A stretch of 29,274 nucleotides of DNA. Origin: JBCCRH01 sp039208045 (GTDB lineage: Bacteria; Bacteroidota; Bacteroidia; Chitinophagales; Saprospiraceae). The stretch spans positions 1-29,274 of the forward strand of contig JBCCRH010000018.1 in assembly GCA_039208045.1 (NCBI GenBank), read 5' to 3'. Position 1 is the first letter of the stretch. Each line of letters starts with the position of its first letter. A program made the position numbers and the translations under genes. The notes beneath the pieces were generated by a model. It was given only the letters and a program-made list of their open reading frames with translations. It was not told where the DNA came from and made no database searches. This document shows, one piece after another, positions 17,556 to 25,686 of the stretch.

Positions 17556-17559
17556 CCCC

Positions 17560-18501
17560 CTACTCCGGTTCCTCCGGAACCTCCAACTCATAATACGAAG
17601 CCGACAACCCGCCCCAAATGCCAAGCCCTCCCTCAATATTCGAATCCACCCGCGTATAGTTGGAGAATGGGCCCTGATTAGCTAGGGTAAATTCTAGCGT
17701 ATTCCAAAAATTAAAGTGCGGCTCATCGATATTGATCCATTTGACGCCGACTTGGTCGCCCCGGCGGTACAAGCCAAAGGTGGCAGGGTCGAACTCAGCA
17801 TTGCGGTCTTCAGCTTTTGCTAGAGGGAACTCAAAGGTGTCGCCATCAAATAGGCGATCGTCCACTACGCTGCCGATGGGGCTTTGGAAGCCTGCACTGT
17901 TAATCTCGGTTTGATAGCGGTAGAAATCGCGCTGGCCAGCGGGATCGGCAAGGAAAATGCGTAGCTCAGCCAGTGTATCATTGGGTGTTCCCGGCGGCTC
18001 GATGAACCGAAGGGAATCGAGTGGGACGTGTGGGGGGATGGTGGTGCTGGCAGTGAGTGTTTTGTCTTCGGCTTCTATCCGTAAATCGTACTGCTCTCCT
18101 TCTTCGCCTATCATAGAAAAGCTGAGGTCGACATAAGCACAAAAATTGAAGGCGATACTATCGGGATCAAAGCCTAGCAATTGCCCGGCAATAGCTTGCT
18201 GCTCAGGCGAAAGCTCTTGCAGGCACAATTCTGTTAACTGCACCGTTTGATCGCCATTGGTCACTTCTACTTTGGCATCACGCACAAATAGCCCATCAAA
18301 ACCATCCGTATTGATATTCTGAAAGAACGGAATAGAACGGGTTAAAATCACAAAGGGAGGCGTGGCGCGCGAGCCTGCTTCGATATAGCCTTCTACCACA
18401 ATAGCATTGGGATCGGTAGTAATTTCAGGGATAAATTCTTCTTCGCAACTCCAGAGTAATGCCCCCATCAAGAGCATTAGCAGGTATAGAACTCGTTTCA
18501 T
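17560..18501 (-). CDS. DUF4249 family lipoprotein
   Basis: The 313 residues start with a lipoprotein signal (MKRVLYLLMLLMGALLWSC, lipidated Cys at 19), followed by the DUF4249 pattern: ITTDPNAIVVEGYI, VILTRSIPFF, DAKVEVTNG, GEQYDLRIEAEDKTLTASTTIP, and later FYRYQTEIN and FEFPLAKAED. DUF4249 proteins are common in Bacteroidota and often sit beside TonB-dependent receptors; no such receptor is adjacent here. The function is not known. It is predicted to be attached to the outer membrane. It lies 15 nt downstream of the Nudix gene on the same strand, so the two may share a transcript. Confidence 0.88.
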   Translation of the reverse strand: MKRVLYLLMLLMGALLWSCEEEFIPEITTDPNAIVVEGYIEAGSRATPPFVILTRSIPFFQNINTDGFDGLFVRDAKVEVTNGDQTVQLTELCLQELSPEQQAIAGQLLGFDPDSIAFNFCAYVDLSFSMIGEEGEQYDLRIEAEDKTLTASTTIPPHVPLDSLRFIEPPGTPNDTLAELRIFLADPAGQRDFYRYQTEINSAGFQSPIGSVVDDRLFDGDTFEFPLAKAEDRNAEFDPATFGLYRRGDQVGVKWINIDEPHFNFWNTLEFTLANQGPFSNYTRVDSNIEGGLGIWGGLSASYYELEVPEEPE

Positions 18502-18516
18502 AGCTTTCTAAATCAG

Positions 18517-19137
18517 TTATATATGTTGTAGCAACATCGAAATATTCGAATAGATGGGGCCTCCTGTATCAGCAAAATCCTCCAAGCTTAACCATACCGC
18601 TTTTTCAATATCTTCCTCCGCTTGTGGAATCAACTGCTGCTCATCGGTCTGCATCTCGAACCAAAAGGTCTGTTTTAATACCCGTACCTTTTTGGTCGGA
18701 TGGCGATAGGTATGATAGGTAGTTGGTAGCGCATTTCCAAGTGTCAATGCTTCTATACCTGTTTCCTCCTGCACCTCGCGAATGGCCGCTGCTTCTATGG
18801 TTTCGCTTTTATCTATTTTGCCCTTCGGCAAATCCCAAAACCCACGTCGGAAAATAAACAGTATTTTACCCTCAGGGTTGAAAACAACCCCTCCTGCCGC
18901 TCTAATAATTTTAAAGTGTCCTGAAAAATCAGCAAATAGTTTTTCCACATCATCTGCGTAAAGGGTGACCGACTCGAAACGACTCGATTTTTCTAGCATA
19001 TCGATGTAGTTGAGCAGCATCTTAGACTTGCCTGGGTAACGGGCCAGTAAATTTTTATCATCATTTGCCGGAAAATGTGCTTTATCGCTCGTAGAGATCA
19101 GCTGCAAGGGGTGGTCGTTAATGTAGATTTTGTACAT
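18517..19137 (-). CDS. Nudix hydrolase with N-terminal extension
   Basis: The protein has 206 residues. A complete Nudix box spans residues 106-128: G106, E112, R120-E121, E124-E125, G127, preceded by FWDLPKGK. Nudix enzymes cleave nucleoside diphosphates linked to another moiety, using a metal bound by the REXXEE glutamates. About 78 residues precede the Nudix fold; this extension (MYKIYINDHPLQLI...) recurs in Bacteroidota Nudix proteins, and its function is unknown to me. The substrate cannot be read from the sequence. The start is 41 nt from the divergent pyrE start, so the two share a promoter region. Confidence 0.9.
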   Translation of the reverse strand: MYKIYINDHPLQLISTSDKAHFPANDDKNLLARYPGKSKMLLNYIDMLEKSSRFESVTLYADDVEKLFADFSGHFKIIRAAGGVVFNPEGKILFIFRRGFWDLPKGKIDKSETIEAAAIREVQEETGIEALTLGNALPTTYHTYRHPTKKVRVLKQTFWFEMQTDEQQLIPQAEEDIEKAVWLSLEDFADTGGPIYSNISMLLQHI

Positions 19138-19140
19138 TTG
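19133..19140 (+). promoter_or_regulatory. Putative -7 element for pyrE
   Basis: TACATTTG fits TAnnTTTG exactly and ends 38 nt before the pyrE ATG. It overlaps the first codon of the divergent Nudix gene, so expression of the two could interfere. A convincing -33 element at the usual distance is not visible. Confidence 0.4.
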
Positions 19141-19178
19141 CGTTTGATTTTGAAAAAACAGAACGAATATACTACACT

Positions 19179-19820
19179 ATGAGGAATGTTGCCGCCGAGC
19201 TGGCTCAGCGTTTGCTACATATCAAAGCTATAAAACTCAATCCCAAGGCACCTTTTACCTGGGCTTCTGGCTTACGATCTCCCATTTATTGTGATAATCG
19301 CATTGTGCTTTCTTACCCAGACCATCGCCGGTTTGTCATTCAGGCATTTGCCGAACAAGCAGCCTCTTTTGCAGCAGCTGATATTATTGCAGGCGTGGCT
19401 ACCGCTGGTATTGCACATGGTGCTTTATTGGCGGAGCAACTCGATAAACCCTTTATCTATGTCCGCTCCAAGGCGAAAGGGCATGGCCGTCAAAACCAGA
19501 TTGAAGGAGAGTTGCAAGCTGGTGCAAAGGTGCTAGTCATTGAAGATCTAATCTCTACCGGAGGAAGCTGTCTCAAAGCAGTAGAGGCCCTCCAGGAAGC
19601 TGGTGCGCAAATCAGCGGTGTTTTAGCTATCTTCACTTATGGTTTACCTAAAGCCACCCAAGCGTTTACTGCCGCAAAAGTGCCCTATGCCACCCTTACC
19701 AATTATGAGACCTTACTTCAAGTAGCCATTGAACATCAGTACATTGACCAGGCGGAGCAGCAGACCTTAAGTGTTTGGAGCGAAGATCCCGCTGCTTGGA
19801 GTGCTACCTGGCAAGCTTAG
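19179..19820 (+). CDS. pyrE: Orotate phosphoribosyltransferase
   Basis: The 213-residue protein converts orotate and PRPP to orotidine monophosphate, the fifth step of pyrimidine synthesis. Visible signatures are FTWASGLRSPIYCDNR (residues 26-41), IAGVATAGIAHGALLAE, the mobile catalytic loop YVRSKAKGHGRQNQIEG (94-110), and the PRPP-binding VLVIEDLISTGGS (118-130). Length agrees with the family (about 200-215). The start at 19179 places the conserved region at the usual position. The M42 peptidase gene begins 25 nt after the stop, so they probably form a transcription unit. Confidence 0.96.
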   Translation: MRNVAAELAQRLLHIKAIKLNPKAPFTWASGLRSPIYCDNRIVLSYPDHRRFVIQAFAEQAASFAAADIIAGVATAGIAHGALLAEQLDKPFIYVRSKAKGHGRQNQIEGELQAGAKVLVIEDLISTGGSCLKAVEALQEAGAQISGVLAIFTYGLPKATQAFTAAKVPYATLTNYETLLQVAIEHQYIDQAEQQTLSVWSEDPAAWSATWQA

Positions 19821-19845
19821 TATTCACCCATTTAATCTGCTATCT

Positions 19846-20925
19846 ATGTCTATTATCAATACATCATCCGAAACTTTTTTAGCGCAATACTTAAATAACG
19901 CCTCTCCCACCGGCTTCGAATCGGCAGGGCAAAAACTTTGGCTCGACTACATCAAGCCCTACATCGACGAGTGGCATCTCGACAATTATGGTACCGTATA
20001 TGGCGTCATCAATCCAGGAAAAGACTATAAAGTCGTGATCGAAGGGCATGCCGATGAAATCTCCTGGTTTGTCCACTACATTTCTGATGATGGCTTCATT
20101 GGCGTCATCCGCAATGGCGGTTCAGATCACCAAATTGCACCCTCCAAGCAAGTCAATATTTATACCAAAAAAGGCATTGTAAAAGGCGTATTCGGCTGGC
20201 CCGCCATCCATACCCGCCGAGGCGACGACGCGAAGCTCTCTCCTAAAACCGAAAACCTATTCATAGATATTGGAGCCAACAAGAAAGAGGAAGTCCTCGA
20301 AAAAGGTATCCACGTAGGCTGTGTCGTCACCTTTGATGACCAGATGCAAATCCTTAACGACCGCTACTACGTAGGCCGCGCCTTGGATAACCGCATGGGT
20401 GGTTTCTGCATCGCAGAAGTAGCACGCCTATTGCACGAAAATAAGATAGAACTGCCCTACTCTCTGTACATCGTCAACTCCGTACAAGAAGAAGTAGGCC
20501 TACGCGGTGCCGAAATGATCGCGCGCACCATCCAACCCAATGTAGCCATCGTCACGGATGTCACGCATGATACCTACACTCCATTGGTAAACACCAAAAA
20601 GGTAGGTGATGTAAAAAGCGGCAAAGGCCCAACGGTCACCTACGCCCCCGCTGTACACAACAAGCTACTCGACCTCATTATCGACGTAGCAGAAGCTAAA
20701 GAAATTCCGTTCCAGCGCGAAGCTGCCTCGCGCCGCACCGGCACCGATACCGACGCTTTCGCCTATTCCAACGGTGGCGTCCCCTCCGCTCTGATCTCTC
20801 TGCCCCTACGATACATGCACACCACGGTAGAAATGGCTCATCGCGATGATGTAGAAAATGTCATCCGCCTCATTTATGAAACCTTACAAAAAATAGAATA
20901 CCAGCACAATTTCAAGTATTTTTAA
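19846..20925 (+). CDS. M42 family metallopeptidase (glutamyl/deblocking aminopeptidase type)
   Basis: From the ATG at 19846 the product has 359 residues, as expected for M42. An upstream in-frame ATG at 19771 lies inside pyrE and would add a non-homologous tail, so I rejected it. Metal-ligand motifs are present: EGHADEISW (H68, D70), RALDNRMGG (D181), VQEEVGLRG (E215/E216), VTDVTHD (D238), and a C-terminal LRYMHTTVEMAH His. M42 enzymes are dinuclear, tetrahedral aminopeptidases of the cytoplasm that degrade oligopeptides. It follows pyrE by 25 nt. Confidence 0.93.
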   Translation: MSIINTSSETFLAQYLNNASPTGFESAGQKLWLDYIKPYIDEWHLDNYGTVYGVINPGKDYKVVIEGHADEISWFVHYISDDGFIGVIRNGGSDHQIAPSKQVNIYTKKGIVKGVFGWPAIHTRRGDDAKLSPKTENLFIDIGANKKEEVLEKGIHVGCVVTFDDQMQILNDRYYVGRALDNRMGGFCIAEVARLLHENKIELPYSLYIVNSVQEEVGLRGAEMIARTIQPNVAIVTDVTHDTYTPLVNTKKVGDVKSGKGPTVTYAPAVHNKLLDLIIDVAEAKEIPFQREAASRRTGTDTDAFAYSNGGVPSALISLPLRYMHTTVEMAHRDDVENVIRLIYETLQKIEYQHNFKYF

Positions 20926-21153
20926 TGGTAATACTCCCATAGTCAGCTTAAAATCGTTGCACTAAGAGCTCTTTAGAACAAGACCTATTTGGTGGCGGTG
21001 GCCCGAAAAGGCACTGTTTGAGGGACGAGTTTGCCTTTTCTAGCCTTTTTGCTTCGTTTTTTGGCAATGAAAAAATGAAGAGCCCAGCCGGCTTGAGGCG
21101 AAAACTAAGCTTCATTCGACAACCTTTAGCCGAAAACAAAAACCACGGGCAAC
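20926..21153. other. Gene-free spacer with hairpin, possible dispersed intergenic element
   Basis: I see no credible gene in these 228 bases. They hold a hairpin with arms 21052-21062 and 21070-21080 (11 bp including one G-T wobble, loop 7). Both strands are partly open across it (21018-21206 plus, 20948-21199 minus), which is unusual for a spacer but not supported by any recognisable product. The block may be a dispersed repeat; that needs a genome-wide search. Confidence 0.35.
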
Positions 21154-22029
21154 ATGAAAGTCGATGTACTAAAATTAATTTTAAATCCCATATCCCCACT
21201 CATTGACCTCCTCTTATATGGCAACTTCTGGATTGCCGCCGCAGCCAGCGCTATGTGCTTACAAACCCAATGGCTCCTCACTGGCCAGCTGCATTGGAAT
21301 CCACTCGTGTTTTTTGTTTTTTCCGCTACCCTCTGCCTTTACGCCTTACACCGCATTGTCGGGCTGCAAAAGGTAAAGCCTTTTCAAGATCACGGCCGCT
21401 ACTTGGTCATTGCACGTTTTAAATACCACATTTTAGTATATGCCATACTTGGATTGTTGGGTAGTGCCTACTTCTTTTTTCAGCTACAGCAGCCCATACA
21501 GTTAGCCCTCGTCCTCCCTTCCATATTGTCCATTGCCTATGTAATCCCCATTTTGGGCAGGAAGCGGCGCCTGCGTGATTTTCATTTTATCAAAATCTTC
21601 TTGATTGCGCTGGTGTGGGCGTGGATCACAGTGGGGGTACCGGGCATCAATCAGCAGCTTAGTTGGAGCTTGCACCTTTGGTTAATGACCGTAGAGCGGG
21701 CATTATTTATCTTTGCCATTACACTTCCCTTCGATATTCGGGACTTGCAGATCGATCAGTTCACTTCCGTGAAAACGCTGCCGCAGCAATTAGGAGTGAA
21801 GGGTACAAAATGGTTGGCGCTCACGCTCTTAACCCTGGCATTTGGCGCAAGCCTACTCAACTACCAGATCGATGCCTACACGCTGAAGAATCTATTGGCG
21901 CTCACGCTCTCCTACCTCTTAGCACTCGCCTGCAATCTGCTGGCTGACCGCATACAGCACGATTACTTTTTTACCGGCCTAGTGGATGGCCTAATGCTCA
22001 TTCAGTGCCTACTGATCTTATTCTTGTAA
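21154..22029 (+). CDS. UbiA-like prenyltransferase family membrane protein lacking the first Asp motif
   Basis: The 291 residues form about eight or nine membrane segments in the UbiA arrangement. The second Asp-rich motif is visible as LPFDIRDLQIDQ near residues 191-202, followed by SVKTLPQQLGVKGT, which matches the family. The first NDxxDxxxD motif, expected in the loop after helix 2, is replaced by LYALHRIVGL with no Asp, so normal prenyl diphosphate/Mg binding is doubtful. Such diverged UbiA-like proteins occur in Bacteroidota, and the substrate is unknown. The 3' end overlaps the convergent hydrolase gene by 12 nt. Confidence 0.72.
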   Translation: MKVDVLKLILNPISPLIDLLLYGNFWIAAAASAMCLQTQWLLTGQLHWNPLVFFVFSATLCLYALHRIVGLQKVKPFQDHGRYLVIARFKYHILVYAILGLLGSAYFFFQLQQPIQLALVLPSILSIAYVIPILGRKRRLRDFHFIKIFLIALVWAWITVGVPGINQQLSWSLHLWLMTVERALFIFAITLPFDIRDLQIDQFTSVKTLPQQLGVKGTKWLALTLLTLAFGASLLNYQIDAYTLKNLLALTLSYLLALACNLLADRIQHDYFFTGLVDGLMLIQCLLILFL

Positions 22030-22989
22030 AAATTGCTGAATCGCCCCCATCACTAGCCCTTGCTTGTCCATCCAGGCTGCATGCCCAGCCCCTTCTAGCA
22101 CCTCTAGCTGGGCATTGGGGAACAGTTTCTCCCAGGCTTTTGCCCCTTCTAATGGCGCCACCCGATCTTTATCACCATGCAATATCAGCACCTCCGCTTC
22201 CAAGTTTTCGAAGTCTGCTTCCGCAAATGCCAAATTTTGTACGGAAGGCTCTAAGTACTGCTCCCAATGCGCTATCCGAGCAGCGGGCTGCTCGTTGGGG
22301 TATTGACAAATCGTAGAAAGGGTACGTACAGCATTTTCCTGCTCAACTACGTATAGCTTGCGCTGGTTGCCCCACCATTGCTCGCAGTAGGCTTGCTGTG
22401 ATAGCGAATCTTTCGCTTGCGCTAAATCCATCATAGCAGCTGCTACTTCGGTGCTGATCGCGTCAGAAAAAGCGTCGTACGTATTAGGAGCTGGCGCAAA
22501 AGGGCTCAGTTGAATCAGCTTCTTGATACGATTCGGATATTGCTTCGCATACTCTGCTACCACCAATCCATAATACCCAAATCCGATGGTGCTAAACTGC
22601 TCTGCTTTCAGGAAGGTGCGCATGCGCTCTAAGTCTGCCACATCTTTCTGAATCCCTCCTTCCAAGCTTTGTGCCTTGCGAGCAGTAGTGGAGCGACCTC
22701 TATTTCGAGCATCATAAAAAACCACAGTATAAGCACTCGCAATACCCTTCAAGTCATCCGACAGATAGACCGAAGCCGGAACAATCATCGTCTCTGCTCC
22801 CTTCCCTACCCGCTTAAATGAAAGCAGCAAGCCATCGGCAGTCGGCACTCCACCCACTTGTACATCGATGACCACATCTTTTGGATCAATAGGTAGGGGC
22901 TTTTCTTTTTCTTCTTTAGGTTCTGCCTGGCACGCTCCAATCAGCAGCAGTAGGCACCAAAACAGCAATGAGAAAGGATTATTTTTCAT
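22018..22989 (-). CDS. Alpha/beta-hydrolase-fold lipoprotein with Gly in place of the nucleophile Ser
   Basis: The 323-residue protein starts with a lipoprotein signal (LLLLIGAC, Cys20) and a Glu/Lys-rich linker, then an alpha/beta-hydrolase fold: YTVVFYDARNRGRS at 87-100, DVADLERMRTFLKAE, the nucleophile-elbow region TIGFGYYGLVVAEYAKQYP at 134-152, acid LILHGDKDRVAP, and His in LEGAGHAAW. The elbow normally reads G-x-S-x-G; here it is G136-F-G138-Y-Y-G141, so the Ser is Gly. The acid and His are kept. It may be non-catalytic, or use another residue. It is predicted to be membrane-anchored, facing the periplasm or outside. It is divergent from the GNAT gene with a 75-nt AT-rich spacer. Confidence 0.85.
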   Translation of the reverse strand: MKNNPFSLLFWCLLLLIGACQAEPKEEKEKPLPIDPKDVVIDVQVGGVPTADGLLLSFKRVGKGAETMIVPASVYLSDDLKGIASAYTVVFYDARNRGRSTTARKAQSLEGGIQKDVADLERMRTFLKAEQFSTIGFGYYGLVVAEYAKQYPNRIKKLIQLSPFAPAPNTYDAFSDAISTEVAAAMMDLAQAKDSLSQQAYCEQWWGNQRKLYVVEQENAVRTLSTICQYPNEQPAARIAHWEQYLEPSVQNLAFAEADFENLEAEVLILHGDKDRVAPLEGAKAWEKLFPNAQLEVLEGAGHAAWMDKQGLVMGAIQQFLQE

Positions 22990-23064
22990 AGGTAAGTAGT
23001 TATTTTATTACAAAAGCGAACATATTATTTATTTTAACTTTCACCTAACAATTTATCAAAATTC

Positions 23065-23565
23065 ATGGAAGCTACTCCCACTCCTACCTTTGCCATACGG
23101 CCCATCAATGCAGCCGATAATGCCGTGCTCGCTCAACTCATCCGTAACGTGATGACCGAGTTTTCCTGCGTTGGCGAAGGCTTCTCCATCATGGATCCAG
23201 AAATGGACGACCTCTACGCTACCTATTCGCAGGCTGGTTCCGCTTTTTTTGCGCTTACGCTAAATGGCAAAATAGTAGGCTGCGCAGGCATTGGCCCACT
23301 GAAAGGTGGCGAGGCAACCACCTGTGAGCTGCGCAAGATGTACTTCCTTCCGGAAGCGCGTGGTTTCGGCTGGGGCCAAAAGATTTTGGAGCACTGTTTG
23401 CTTACTGCAAAAGAGCTCGGCTACCAGTTGTGCTATCTCGAAACAGTAAATTGGATGAAAACGGCCAATCAGCTGTATCAAAAGTTTGGTTTCGAATCGC
23501 TTGATAATCAGCTGGGTGCGACAGGGCATAGTAGTTGTAATTTATTTTATGCAAAAACATTGTAG
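23065..23565 (+). CDS. GNAT family N-acetyltransferase
   Basis: The 166 residues form one GNAT domain: IRPINAADNAVLAQLIR at the start, IVGCAGIGPL, then CELRKMYFLPEARGFGWGQKI with an R-x-x-G-x-G-like acetyl-CoA loop, LETVNWMKTANQLYQKFGF (motif B), and a short tail. GNAT enzymes transfer acetyl from acetyl-CoA to an amine. The substrate is not evident. The gene stands alone between the divergent hydrolase and the histidine kinase, with spacers of 75 and 128 nt. Confidence 0.9.
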   Translation: MEATPTPTFAIRPINAADNAVLAQLIRNVMTEFSCVGEGFSIMDPEMDDLYATYSQAGSAFFALTLNGKIVGCAGIGPLKGGEATTCELRKMYFLPEARGFGWGQKILEHCLLTAKELGYQLCYLETVNWMKTANQLYQKFGFESLDNQLGATGHSSCNLFYAKTL

Positions 23566-23693
23566 TTCACAGCTCTCAAAGACTAGCATTGTCCTTTTCG
23601 TCTATCCTTAGTTGCTTTTGATAGGGAAAAATCTGGGATTGAACTATTTGGGTAGGTAGAAGCAGCAAAAAATGCCTAATTTCTACTCTTATA

Positions 23694-24779
23694 ATGATCA
23701 CCCAAACCGACAAATCGTTATTCCTTCGCATTGGGGGGCATGTGCTGTTTTGGCTCATCCTCATTAGCATCTTCTACTACAATTCCATTCAGATGGGTTG
23801 GGTGGATAATTTTTGGTGGTATATGATCTGGTTGATGCCTATTGACTTGGGTGCCGTTTATTTTACGGCCTACTACCTGATTCCCAAATTTTTACTTCAG
23901 AAAAGGTATAAAACTTTCTTTTTTACCATCCTTGTTTCTGCTCTTAGCTTTGTGTTGATGCAGCGGTGTATTTCTTATTTTATCGTATTCCCAGCTATTT
24001 ATGTAAAAGGCTTGGAACGTCCCTTCTTCTTTTTACCGGAGCTGTGGAATACCGGCATTTCCATGTATACCTATGTGTTTCTATTTTCAGGTGTTCGGGT
24101 GTTTCATTCGTTGCTGATGCAGCAACGCCAGCAGTATGCGCTAGAGAAGCAAAACTTACACAGTGAACTAGCGATGCTCCGCGCACAGATCAGTCCACAT
24201 TTTCTATTTAATACCCTCAACAATATCGATTTTTTGGTTTACCACGATCAGGCGAAAGCCTCTGATTCCCTGATGCGCTTGTCGGAAATTATGCGCTATA
24301 TGCTCTATGAAGCCAATGTGGAGCAGGTACCCTTGGAGCGCGAAGTCGCTTACTTGTCTAGTATGATCGAACTCTTGCGCTTACGCCTGGATAATCCTGA
24401 TTTTATCCAATTAGAGGTAGATGGTGACCTTTCGGGAAAATATATTCCTCCGATGTTGTTGGTTCCTTTTGTAGAAAATGCCTTTAAGCATGGCAAAAAG
24501 CAGGGTGCTGCACCCGGTATTACTATTCAGCTTAGCGCAAATGAGCAGGTCTACCGCTTTGAGGTAAAAAATCAGATTGACCGCCAGGGGAATCCATCAA
24601 AAGATGCAGTGGGGGGCATTGGTCTGCAAAATGTACGGCGCCGACTGATGCTGTTGTTTGGGAATAATTACCAGCTTGATCTATGTACCGAAGAGTATCA
24701 ATTTCGGGCATTTTTACAAATACCTGCCTCTTTGGCTACTAACGAAAAAAAGCAATATGGAGCAGTTGCATATACTTAA
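23694..24779 (+). CDS. LytS/YpdA-type sensor histidine kinase
   Basis: The protein has 361 residues. Four membrane segments lie in residues ~12-140, then a short coiled region and the His_kinase (PF06580-type) domain: QISPHFLFNTLNN with phospho-acceptor H169, and an ATP-binding domain with the N box PPMLLVPFVENAFKHG (E261/N262) and a G box VGGIGLQNVRRRL (~307-319). It has no periplasmic sensor domain of size, so the signal is probably sensed in the membrane. The last 23 nt overlap the DUF1835 gene, and the LytTR regulator follows, giving a three-gene coupled operon. Confidence 0.94.
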   Translation: MITQTDKSLFLRIGGHVLFWLILISIFYYNSIQMGWVDNFWWYMIWLMPIDLGAVYFTAYYLIPKFLLQKRYKTFFFTILVSALSFVLMQRCISYFIVFPAIYVKGLERPFFFLPELWNTGISMYTYVFLFSGVRVFHSLLMQQRQQYALEKQNLHSELAMLRAQISPHFLFNTLNNIDFLVYHDQAKASDSLMRLSEIMRYMLYEANVEQVPLEREVAYLSSMIELLRLRLDNPDFIQLEVDGDLSGKYIPPMLLVPFVENAFKHGKKQGAAPGITIQLSANEQVYRFEVKNQIDRQGNPSKDAVGGIGLQNVRRRLMLLFGNNYQLDLCTEEYQFRAFLQIPASLATNEKKQYGAVAYT

Positions 24780-25686
24780 TGGGGATTCCATTTATGAGGC
24801 GTTTATTGCACAGCCCATTCCTCAATCGGAAGTAGCGGTGTGGCGAGAAGTGCTGGCGGAGGGGCCAGTGCATCACGCTGTTGGCACACCCGAATTTTGG
24901 AACGAACGAGCCAACTTTTTCCCTACCTTTTTTGAGGTAAGCGCTTCAGAATATACCTTCAAGGCACTTAATGAGTTTGAAAAAATTCGTCGCTATGCCA
25001 AGTATCAGTCGATTACCCTTTGGTTTGAGTATGATTGGTTTTGTCAGATTAATCTAATGGGCTTACTGGCTTATTTTGCAGCGCAAGAAGGGCCTAAACC
25101 ACGTATCTCGCTGGTGTGCATCGGGGAACTTACTGGTTATGAGGGTTTGGTCGCTTTGGGCGAAATAGACTCTAGCCTATTTCCGCAGCTTTATCAAGAG
25201 CGAATGCTTCTCTCGCGCACCGCACTTTCTATTGCTGCACAATTTTGGGATGCTTACACGGCCGGAAGGCCAGAAGAACTGGTACCTATAGCCCGAGCAG
25301 GTCGCTCTTATTTCCCTTATTTGGAAGCAGCAGCAGAGGCCCATTTGCGCAACTATCCAGAACTGCGCTCTGGCTTAGGAGCTATTCAGCGACAGCTGCT
25401 AACGACTATTGCTGAAGGTACCGAAGCATTACGTCCCCTTATCGGGCAAGCGCTACGTGCCGATCAATACTATGGCTATGGCGACCTCCAATACCAGCAT
25501 TACCTCAAAGGTCTGCAAAGCTTGCTACAGCCTGGCCTACCCCTTCAACTCAACGAGCACGGCAAAGCCGTACTAGCAGCAAGTGCTGATTTTCAGGCAA
25601 ATGGCGCACCAGAATACCACTATGGCGGCACTAGCACCAAACAAATTCGATGGGATGCACAACTCCACCAAATCGTTCGACTATGA
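24757..25686 (+). CDS. DUF1835 domain protein between kinase and regulator
   Basis: From ATG 24757 the protein has 309 residues. It opens with LHILNGDSIYEAF and EVAVWREVLAEGPV, the DUF1835 signature, followed by conserved ITLWFEYDWFCQINL and ISLVCIGELTGYEGL. The function is not known. An in-frame ATG at 24658 lies deep within the kinase gene and would add an unrelated tail, so the internal ATG is preferred. The gene overlaps the kinase by 23 nt and shares ATGA with the regulator, which ties its expression tightly to this two-component system. It may modulate the kinase or regulator, or be a passenger; this is inference. Confidence 0.85.
   Translation: MEQLHILNGDSIYEAFIAQPIPQSEVAVWREVLAEGPVHHAVGTPEFWNERANFFPTFFEVSASEYTFKALNEFEKIRRYAKYQSITLWFEYDWFCQINLMGLLAYFAAQEGPKPRISLVCIGELTGYEGLVALGEIDSSLFPQLYQERMLLSRTALSIAAQFWDAYTAGRPEELVPIARAGRSYFPYLEAAAEAHLRNYPELRSGLGAIQRQLLTTIAEGTEALRPLIGQALRADQYYGYGDLQYQHYLKGLQSLLQPGLPLQLNEHGKAVLAASADFQANGAPEYHYGGTSTKQIRWDAQLHQIVRL

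Noticed and set aside
17567..17581. GGTTCC/GGAACC hairpin between the RloB-like and DUF4249 genes as a terminator
   Set aside because: It lies within the last codons of the DUF4249 gene, in a Glu/Pro-rich tail, with only a 3-nt loop and no T-run on either side.
19771..19845. Longer N-terminus for the M42 peptidase
   Set aside because: These 25 codons lie inside pyrE in another frame and precede the conserved start of the family; the ATG at 19846 gives the usual length.
20948..21206. Small proteins on either strand between the M42 peptidase and UbiA-like genes
   Set aside because: Both frames overlap each other and the UbiA start, lack ribosome-binding signals and show no family resemblance; better explained as a non-coding block.
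24658..24756. Longer N-terminus for the DUF1835 protein
   Set aside because: The extension overlaps conserved kinase coding sequence and is unlike the family, which begins at the LHILNGDS strand.
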